From positions 1 to 57,121 of the forward strand of contig JAUNMR010000025.1 of assembly GCA_030537455.1 (NCBI GenBank): DNA of 57,121 nucleotides, in the 5' to 3' direction. Source of the stretch: Planctomycetia bacterium (GTDB lineage: Bacteria; Planctomycetota; Planctomycetia; Pirellulales; Thermoguttaceae). This document shows positions 50,919-57,121 of the stretch, one piece after another. Numbering within the stretch: the stretch's first letter is position 1; each line of letters begins with the position of its first letter. Under the pieces are notes generated by a model. The model was not told the origin of the DNA and did no database searches. It saw nothing but the letters and a program-made list of their open reading frames with translations. Position numbers and translations under genes: made by a program.

Positions 50919-53549
50919 ATGAGCGACTACGCAGCGGATAATTTCTTTGCGCCCGACTACCCCGCGTGGGAGCGTTATCACGAGCCTGATAAGACGCTCG
51001 TGGCGCGCGTGGCGTTCGTCGACGGTCCCGACGGTCTATTCGACTATATTGTCCCGGAGAACATGGCCTCGCAACTATCGGTCGGCGCGAGAGTTCAGGT
51101 TCCGCTCGGTCGCGGTAATCGCCCAACTATTGCTTACTGCGTGGAGTTATACACGCGTGAGAAATCTCAAACGCCGCCGACGCTAACGCCTAGTTTGCCC
51201 GCGCCCAAACCCAAGAGTAAGTCGAAATCTGCCAAGAACTTACAGGGCGAGACGCTCTTTAGTCTACTGCCACAAAATTCTCAAGCGCCGCCGGAAACGT
51301 CTGGAAAAACAAAAGACGCCAATACCGACCCGGCTACCGACGCTCAGGTTCCGCGGCGACTGAAGGAGATTCGTGCAATCGTCGACGCCAAGCCGCTACT
51401 GTCTAAAAAGACGCTGGAGCTAGGGTTATGGACCGCAGAACGCTATCTGGCGCCGATTGGAACCACGCTCGACGCCATGACGCCGACCGGCGCGAAGGAC
51501 GCGGTCGGCACGCGCCTAACCTCCGTCTGCGTCCTGGCGGACGACCTCGACGCGAAATTGCAAAAGCTCGACGCGGTACGACAGAAAACGCAATTTGAAC
51601 TTCTCACGCCGAAACAGCGTTACGCGCTCAAAGCGCTTGCGGAAACCGACGAACCTCCTACGCTTACGGAACTTGCGCGTCTGGCGAAATGTTCCACTGC
51701 GCCGATTTCTACGCTCAAATCCCTTGGGCTGATCAAAATGAAGCGCGTTAAGCGTCAGAGTCGGTTCTATCAGGAAACGGCGGCGCTACAGAAGAGCGCG
51801 GCGCCGGTCAAGCCGCACGAACTCAATGAAGACCAGCGTCGTGCGCTCGATCAGATCCTCGACGCCGTGCGCGAAGGACGCTCCGATACCTTCCTGCTAC
51901 ATGGCGTGACCGGTAGCGGTAAGACCGAAGTGTATATCGACGCCATCGAAGAGGTCGTCTCCTACGGTAAGCAGGCGATTGTCCTAGTGCCGGAGATAAG
52001 CCTTACCCCTCAAACGGTTCAGCGGTTCTGTGCTCGGCTGGGCAAGGTCGCGGTTCTACATAGTCGCCTGACCGACCTGGAACGACGTATCGAGTGGGAA
52101 AAGATCGCCGAGGGGCGCGCGAACGTTGTTGTCGGCGCGCGTAGCGCGATTCTCGCGCCGACACAGCGCTTAGGTCTCATTGTGATCGACGAGGAGCACG
52201 AGACCTCCTTTAAGCAGGATATCTGCCCACGGTATCATGCGCGCGTTCTGGCGCAGTATCGCGCGCGTCAGGAGAACGCTCCGTTGATTCTCGGGTCCGC
52301 TACGCCCTCGCTCGATAGTTGGCACAATGCGCAACGCGGCGCGTATAAACTACTGTCCCTTCCGCGTCGTGTGCGCGATATACAGCCGCCTAAGGTACAG
52401 TCGATCGACATGCGCAGTCGCGGCGCGGCCGGCTTTACCCACGGCGCGTTTAGTCTGCGGTTGTTCCGCGAGATCGAATCGACCCTGGCGGCTGACCCCG
52501 CTAATCAGGTCGTACTGCTCCTGAACCGTCGCGGATACGCCACGCATATCCAGTGCCCACATTGCGGCGAAACCCTCAAGTGCCCAGAATGCGACGTGGC
52601 GCTCACGCATCATATCGCCGAACAGATCGCGTTGTGCCACTACTGCGACTATCAGATCCCGGCGCCGAAGAATTGCCCTTACTGCGGGTACGCCGGGATA
52701 AAATACAACGGTTTCGGCACGCAAAAGCTCGAAGCGGAGTTCCGCGGTCGTTTTCCCGAGGTTCCGATCTTGCGCATGGATTCTGATACCACGCAGGCGA
52801 AAGACGCGCACGAGCGCGCATTTGACGCATTTCGTCGCGGTGAATATCGCGTGCTACTGGGCACGCAGATGATCGCCAAGGGTCTTGATTTCCCGAACGT
52901 CGTTCTTGTCGGGGTGATTAACGCCGACGTGGCGCTGAGCCTTCCGGACTTTCGCGCGCGCGAACGCGCCTTTGACCTCATGCTCCAGGCGGCGGGTCGC
53001 GCCGGTCGCGGCGAGAAACTCGGGCAGGCGCTGATTCAGTCGTATAACCCGGAGCATCCGGCGATTGTGGCGACGGTCAATAACGACTACGAAGGCTTTG
53101 CACAGGCGGAACTTAACGAGCGTCGCGCCACTGGCTATCCTCCCTTTGCCGCTATGCTACGCATTGTTGCGCGCGGACCGGATCAGGCTCATACGGCGGC
53201 GTTTATTAACGATTTAGCGCGCGTCTTGCGCGAGGAGGCGCGCGCCATGAGCGCGGCGCTCAACGCGGTCGGGTCGAACGAGACGCCAAGCGGCTTGAGC
53301 TATACGCGTGACGCCCAGGGTCGCGTTGTGGCGTCGCCGAGGCGTGGCGCGCGTGTGGTCGCGCGCATAGTTGGACCGGCGCCCGCGCCCTTTGCGAAGC
53401 TTCGCGGCAACTACCGATTTCACCTTCAGCTGCTAGGCGGCTCGGGCAAGCTTTTGCGTCAGCTCACGCAACGCGCGCTCCAGCACGACTTAGCGCACGC
53501 GCGTGACGTTCAGTGGATCGTCGACGTCGACCCGCTTGACTCTTTATAG
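50919..53549 (+). CDS. priA: Primosomal protein N' (PriA helicase)
   Basis: PriA restarts stalled replication forks. The 876 residues have the N-terminal 3'-DNA binding domain (ARVAFVDGPDGLFDYIVP), a winged helix, the helicase core with GVTGSGKTEVYI (about 328-339), the DEEH box (IVIDEEHETSFKQD), and the zinc module with four CxxC/CxxxC pairs (CPHCGETLKCPEC, CHYC, CPYCG), then helicase motifs V and VI (LGTQMIAKGLDF, QAAGRAGRG). It is longer than usual by about 130 residues because of a Pro/Ser/Lys-rich insertion at about 85-145 and an Ala/Arg-rich insertion near 770-815. Confidence 0.95.
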   Translation: MSDYAADNFFAPDYPAWERYHEPDKTLVARVAFVDGPDGLFDYIVPENMASQLSVGARVQVPLGRGNRPTIAYCVELYTREKSQTPPTLTPSLPAPKPKSKSKSAKNLQGETLFSLLPQNSQAPPETSGKTKDANTDPATDAQVPRRLKEIRAIVDAKPLLSKKTLELGLWTAERYLAPIGTTLDAMTPTGAKDAVGTRLTSVCVLADDLDAKLQKLDAVRQKTQFELLTPKQRYALKALAETDEPPTLTELARLAKCSTAPISTLKSLGLIKMKRVKRQSRFYQETAALQKSAAPVKPHELNEDQRRALDQILDAVREGRSDTFLLHGVTGSGKTEVYIDAIEEVVSYGKQAIVLVPEISLTPQTVQRFCARLGKVAVLHSRLTDLERRIEWEKIAEGRANVVVGARSAILAPTQRLGLIVIDEEHETSFKQDICPRYHARVLAQYRARQENAPLILGSATPSLDSWHNAQRGAYKLLSLPRRVRDIQPPKVQSIDMRSRGAAGFTHGAFSLRLFREIESTLAADPANQVVLLLNRRGYATHIQCPHCGETLKCPECDVALTHHIAEQIALCHYCDYQIPAPKNCPYCGYAGIKYNGFGTQKLEAEFRGRFPEVPILRMDSDTTQAKDAHERAFDAFRRGEYRVLLGTQMIAKGLDFPNVVLVGVINADVALSLPDFRARERAFDLMLQAAGRAGRGEKLGQALIQSYNPEHPAIVATVNNDYEGFAQAELNERRATGYPPFAAMLRIVARGPDQAHTAAFINDLARVLREEARAMSAALNAVGSNETPSGLSYTRDAQGRVVASPRRGARVVARIVGPAPAPFAKLRGNYRFHLQLLGGSGKLLRQLTQRALQHDLAHARDVQWIVDVDPLDSL

Positions 53550-53606
53550 TCTTGTGGCGCTTGACGAAACTTACCTCGCGCTTAGACTCTAAGAGGCGTT
53601 GTTCTT

Positions 53607-54644
53607 ATGCCAGAACGTGCGCCCGCGCGAGTGGTTACAGACGCGACGTCGCGCGCGAGGCTTTTATGCGTCTGTTGGAGTAAGGCGCGGAATATGGCCG
53701 CAATGATTCGTCCCCTGGCGCTCATGTGCGCCTTTGTCGTGGGCTGGTTTTTTCCTCAAGGCGCGGTTCTGGCGTGGACCGTTCCGTGGTTTGTGCGTTT
53801 TATGCTCTTCATGGTCTTTTTGGGTCTGAACGTGCATAAGATGGGTCTGAAGCGCAGTCATTTTCTCATTTTAGCGCTTAATCTTGGCGTTGGAGTTTTC
53901 GGTTGCGAACTTATGCGCGTCTTTGGGGACGAACAGGGCGAACTTGCAGCAGCGGCGTTCTTTACGGGTCTTGCTCCCACGGCGACGGCCGCGCCGGCAA
54001 TAGCGTCGTTTCTCAAACGCGAGGTGGAATATGTAGTGACCGGTCTTCTACTTACGACGCTCGGCGTGGCGCTGGCGCTACCGGCGCTCTTGCCTTGGGC
54101 TTTGAACGTCGAGGCCGGCGGGGACGCGTTTTTCGGCGCCTTTTTACACGTTGCCGGCAACGTGGCCAGTACGATAGTCGCGCCAATTATCGCGGCGCGT
54201 TTGACACGCTGGATCTATCCTTCTAGCGCGAGCTGGACGGCGCGCTTTAAGAACTGGACCTTCTATACCTGGACGCTCATGGTGACCGTGATCTCATGCC
54301 GCGCGTCGGAGTTTATTCACGATCCGAGCAATAACGTGAGTTCGAGTATTCTCCTGCATATCGCGCTCTTGTCCCTTGGTATTTGCGTGACGAACTTTCT
54401 TTTGGGATTTTGTGTAGGCGAAAAGGGCTTGCGCGAGGAGTCCAGTCAGACGCTCGGACAGAAGAACACCGGCGCAATGATCTACTTTGCGTCTCTATAT
54501 GCCAGTCCGCTGGCGGCGTTAGGACCGACGATCTACGTTTTGTGGCACAATTCGTGGAATGCGATCCAATTACAATATTTAGCGATAAAAGATTCTCGTC
54601 AGTCTCATTCTGCCTCGAGCGCTAACCAAGAGTCTGTGAGCTGA
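53607..54644 (+). CDS. Bile acid:sodium symporter (BASS) family transporter
   Basis: A 345-residue membrane protein with about nine TM helices. Motifs such as FFTGLAPTATAAPAIASFL (the unwound core helix pair of this fold), and the crossing second motif ESSQTLGQKNTGAMIYFASLY, match BASS-type transporters. The substrate is unknown (family members carry bile acids, pantoate, pyruvate and other organic anions). The N-terminal 30 residues are basic and may be over-long; ATG 53694 is an alternative start. AAGAGG lies upstream of the ATG at 53607. Confidence 0.75.
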   Translation: MPERAPARVVTDATSRARLLCVCWSKARNMAAMIRPLALMCAFVVGWFFPQGAVLAWTVPWFVRFMLFMVFLGLNVHKMGLKRSHFLILALNLGVGVFGCELMRVFGDEQGELAAAAFFTGLAPTATAAPAIASFLKREVEYVVTGLLLTTLGVALALPALLPWALNVEAGGDAFFGAFLHVAGNVASTIVAPIIAARLTRWIYPSSASWTARFKNWTFYTWTLMVTVISCRASEFIHDPSNNVSSSILLHIALLSLGICVTNFLLGFCVGEKGLREESSQTLGQKNTGAMIYFASLYASPLAALGPTIYVLWHNSWNAIQLQYLAIKDSRQSHSASSANQESVS

Positions 54645-54674
54645 ACGAGCCATAGAGAAGAGTAAGAGGACGTT

Positions 54675-55148
54675 ATGTATCGAGTAGGATTGGGGCATGA
54701 CACGCATCGTTTGGTCGAGGGCAATTCGTTGCATTTGGGCGGGATCGTGATTCCGTTTCATAAGACCCTATTGGGTCATTCCGACGCCGACCCACTGCTT
54801 CATGCGATTTGCGACGCGCTACTGGGCGCGGCGGCGCTCGGCGATATCGGCGATTATTTCCCTGATACCTCCGAGGAGAACCGCGGACGCGATTCTGCGG
54901 AGATTCTTGCGATTTGCATCGAAATGGTCGCGCAGGAGGGCTGGAGCGTCGAGAATCTCGACTGCTATATTTTGGCACAAGAGCCGAAGTTGGGCGCGCT
55001 CAAGGGCAAGATGCGCGACCGTATTGCTTCGATTCTGGACGTCAATAGCTCTTGCGTGTGCGTGAAAGCCAAAACGGGCGAGCATGTCGGTCCGGTCGGG
55101 CGCGGCGAGGCTATTACGGCGGTGGCGTCGGTCATTTTGACGAAATAA
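54675..55148 (+). CDS. ispF: 2-C-methyl-D-erythritol 2,4-cyclodiphosphate synthase
   Basis: IspF closes the cyclodiphosphate in the MEP route to isoprenoids. The 157 residues show GHDTHRL (Asp9 and His11 zinc ligands), LLGHSDADPLLHAICDALLGAAALGDIGDYFPDT in segments, the nucleotide loop KAKTGEHVGPVGRGE and AVASVIL. Length is normal. AAGAGGA precedes the ATG. ispD is not adjacent; it is often fused or next to ispF. Confidence 0.97.
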   Translation: MYRVGLGHDTHRLVEGNSLHLGGIVIPFHKTLLGHSDADPLLHAICDALLGAAALGDIGDYFPDTSEENRGRDSAEILAICIEMVAQEGWSVENLDCYILAQEPKLGALKGKMRDRIASILDVNSSCVCVKAKTGEHVGPVGRGEAITAVASVILTK

Positions 55149-55159
55149 AGGCAAACTTG

Positions 55160-56371
55160 ATGGGAATCAGAGGCAATCAGACGTCGTGGGAATCGTTAAA
55201 TCGCGTCGTCCCGCCCGGACCGCTGACGATCATTAAGCGTTACGCCATGGCATGCGACTTTGAGGTCGCGCTCAATGACACGACCGCCGAGGTCGACGCG
55301 CAGTTCGCGCTCGACGCGCTCGATGAAATTGACCGACTGGAGTCGCGCTTGTCGATCTTTCGTAGCGATTCCACGATTAGTCGCGTGAATCTCCTGGCGA
55401 GCGAATTGGACGTGCCGGTCGAGGAGGACGTCTGGGAGATTCTGTGCATGGCGCTAGACTATGCCGAGCAAACCCAGGGCGCGTTCGACCCGACCGCGTC
55501 GCCGTTGTGGCGCGTCTGGGGCTTTGCCAAGCGCGACGGCGAGTTTCCAAGCGCGGAGGCGATCGCTCAGGCGCGCGAGAAGACCGGGATTGCTCATGTG
55601 CGTCTGAACCCTGAACGTCGCGCCGTGGCGTTTGACCAATCGGGCGTGGAACTTAATTTCGGGGCGATAGGCAAGGGCTACGCGCTCGACCGCGCCGCAC
55701 AGATACTACTCGAGGGCGGCGTTAATGATTTTCTCATTCAGGGCGGTAAGAGCAGCGCTTTGGCACACGGCGGGCGCGTGAACGATTATCGCTATGACGC
55801 GGAGCTGGAGTCGAGCGCCGACGCGCCAGTAGCGTCGGCGGAGGAACTCGACGAGGAGAGCGGGCTACCGAAGCGTCGTGGCAAACGCGCGCGTACCGCG
55901 GAAGAGGACGCCGCGGCGGCGCTCGAGGCGTGGTTGCCGTCCGATTTAACGTCGATCGACCCTTCGTTACGACACGCGAACCAGCGCACGGGCTGGACGG
56001 TCGGTCTGTCTCATCCCCTTGCTCCGGATAAGCGCTTAGGGGAATTATGGCTACAAGACACAGCGCTGGGCTCTTCTGGTTCAACGTATCAGTTTTTCCG
56101 TAGCGGTGGCAAGCGTTATTCACACATCATAGATCCGCGTTCGGGCTATCCTGCTCAAGGGGTCTTGGCGACGACCGTCCTTACGCCGAGCGCGGCGGTT
56201 GCCGACGCATTGGCAACGGCGTTCTTTGTACTTGGACCGGAACAGACGCAGGCGTATTGCGACGCGCATCCGGAGGTCGGCGCGATTGTCATTCTAGAGA
56301 GCGAGCGTCATTGCTCGGGGCTGGAAATTGAGGTTTTCAATCTATCAGATCAGACGTTGCGCTTGTACTGA
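55160..56371 (+). CDS. apbE: FAD:protein FMN transferase (ApbE)
   Basis: ApbE attaches FMN covalently to target flavoproteins. ATG 55160 (AAAGG upstream) gives 403 residues; the longer frame overlaps ispF. Motifs are IKRYAMACDFEVAL, SIFRSDSTISRVN, GAFDPTASPLWRVWGF, VELNFGAIGKGYALDRAA, LIQGGKSSALAHG, and the metal/FAD signature near YSHIIDPRSGYPAQGVLATTVL. A charged insertion of about 70 residues (about 216-285, Asp/Glu/Ala then RRGKRARTAEED) separates two core strands and is not usual. Whether it acts inside or outside the membrane is not clear: no signal peptide is visible. Confidence 0.93.
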   Translation: MGIRGNQTSWESLNRVVPPGPLTIIKRYAMACDFEVALNDTTAEVDAQFALDALDEIDRLESRLSIFRSDSTISRVNLLASELDVPVEEDVWEILCMALDYAEQTQGAFDPTASPLWRVWGFAKRDGEFPSAEAIAQAREKTGIAHVRLNPERRAVAFDQSGVELNFGAIGKGYALDRAAQILLEGGVNDFLIQGGKSSALAHGGRVNDYRYDAELESSADAPVASAEELDEESGLPKRRGKRARTAEEDAAAALEAWLPSDLTSIDPSLRHANQRTGWTVGLSHPLAPDKRLGELWLQDTALGSSGSTYQFFRSGGKRYSHIIDPRSGYPAQGVLATTVLTPSAAVADALATAFFVLGPEQTQAYCDAHPEVGAIVILESERHCSGLEIEVFNLSDQTLRLY

Positions 56372-56384
56372 CGTCAAGAAATAG

Positions 56385-56415
56385 CAAAGGACGCGCTATT
56401 GGGCTACGCGTCCTT
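56385..56415. terminator. Terminator between apbE and the HU-family gene
   Basis: Perfect 10-bp arms AAAGGACGCG (56385-56394) and CGCGTCCTTT (56406-56415), 11-nt loop. Followed by GGTCGTTTT on the plus strand and by a T-rich sequence on the minus strand, so it may serve both convergent genes. Confidence 0.65.
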
Positions 56416-56543
56416 TGGTCGTTTTCGCATGTCTGGCAAAGAGCGTCTCTAACGCGTTGGGAATATGAAATAAGGGAGGATAACGAACGTTTGCGTATTT
56501 ACCAGGGCGAGGGCGTCTGTAGATAATTGCGTCGGCTTACGGC

Positions 56544-56939
56544 TTACTTTGTGCGTTTGGCGCGTTTGATCGCTTTTTTGGCAGTCGATTTCTTAGCGAC
56601 GTCTTGGGCGGCGGTTCCTGTTTTGGCGTTTTTCTTGGCGGACTTTCTCTTACCCTGTACGCGTCGTTGTGCCAGTTCGGTCTTGAGGAGCTGACTGGGC
56701 TTAAAGACGACGGTTTCATGTTCTTCGACCCAAACCTCCTCGCCGGTACGCGGATTGCGTGCGCGTCGACCCGCGCGTGTTTGAATGGAGAAGACCCCGA
56801 AACCGCGAATTTCAACACGACCGTACTGTACGAGCAAGGTGATAATCGACTCAAGGGTCATGTTGAGCGAATCTTGAGCCTGCGACTGGGTGAGGTTCGT
56901 TTGAGAATGAATAAGATAGGCAATTTCTTTTTTAGTCAT
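56544..56939 (-). CDS. HU/IHF-family DNA-binding protein with Lys/Ala-rich tail
   Basis: A 131-residue nucleoid protein. Residues 1-90 are the HU/IHF fold (MTKKEIAYLIHSQTNL, VEIRGFGVFSIQTRAGRRARNPRTGEEV, ETVVFKPSQLLK). Residues 92-131 form a Lys/Ala/Arg-rich extension (KRKSAKKNAKTGTAAQDVAK, then more), like histone H1-type tails known on HU of some actinobacteria and planctomycetes; it should bind DNA or RNA non-specifically. GAGG lies 8 nt before the ATG. The upstream 182 bp to the right edge hold no promoter I can defend. Confidence 0.92.
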   Translation of the reverse strand: MTKKEIAYLIHSQTNLTQSQAQDSLNMTLESIITLLVQYGRVEIRGFGVFSIQTRAGRRARNPRTGEEVWVEEHETVVFKPSQLLKTELAQRRVQGKRKSAKKNAKTGTAAQDVAKKSTAKKAIKRAKRTK

Positions 56940-57121
56940 GACCTGACCTCGAGGATAATGAATAGATGAACACAGTCGCTAGAATCGAAAGGTTAGCAAA
57001 CGCGTTCTGCACGTGGCTAACGACGATTCGACCGGTTCAGGAGATAAGCAGGAGGCGTCGATTAATATATTAGGTATAATGTATAAAGCGTTCGACTCCT
57101 CATTCTTTCCATTATATTGGA

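Noticed and set aside
57075..57080. TATAAT near the right edge as a promoter
   Set aside because: No acceptable -35 box upstream and the downstream gene is outside the window; cannot be judged.

Overview
The window looks like chromosomal DNA from a Planctomycetota bacterium, probably a Pirellulales-type lineage. The evidence is a Ser/Thr kinase with the N-terminal extension common in that phylum, a Tat-signal sugar-phosphate isomerase/epimerase, a large porin-like protein with a C-terminal barrel, a DUF2344 protein next to RNase E/G, and very Asp/Ala/Arg-rich proteins. I saw no tRNA, rRNA, CRISPR array, insertion sequence or phage gene. The assignment rests on gene content only.

Layout. 1-7.3 kb: an edge-truncated lipoprotein (minus strand), a kinase with a degenerate receiver domain, a Tat-exported isomerase, a TPR lipoprotein, a large anchored protein of unknown function, and scpB. 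7.4-13.3 kb (minus strand): ruvX, the branched-chain amino-acid genes ilvC and ilvN, and a long UvrA-family ATPase. 13.7-18.2 kb: ftsH with a long acidic tail, a radical SAM protein, and a short ribosome hibernation factor. 18.5-23 kb: a permease-free PTS phosphorelay made of three IIA(Ntr)-like proteins, HPr and enzyme I, with strong terminators between several of the genes. 23.4-26.4 kb: a DUF2344 protein, RNase E/G and ribosomal protein L21. 26.5-34.2 kb: an enolase-superfamily enzyme (minus strand), a porin-like outer-membrane protein, and a large secreted glycosidase-like protein. 34.2-35.1 kb: a 920-bp region with two strong hairpins, a promoter-like site and only a doubtful small ORF.

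35.1-48.0 kb holds the most unusual part: eight closely spaced plus-strand genes that read as one membrane system. They encode a GYF-like anchored protein, a MotA/TolQ/ExbB channel protein, two tandem ExbD/MotB-like proteins with long coiled coils, an anchored Gly/Ser/Asn-rich protein, a zinc-ribbon P-loop GTPase, an anchored protein whose N-terminus resembles GTPase-associated GAP1-N domains, and a 1012-residue helical membrane protein. My inference is an ion-driven envelope motor coupled to a GTPase switch. Its task (envelope maintenance, transport or conflict) cannot be read from the sequence.

48.0-57.1 kb returns to housekeeping genes: accA, comM/yifB, priA, a BASS-family transporter, ispF and apbE, closely packed, then an HU/IHF protein with a Lys/Ala-rich tail on the minus strand. 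Many start codons were moved from the longest reading frame to an internal ATG or GTG that has a Shine-Dalgarno sequence. Promoters and terminators were called by eye.
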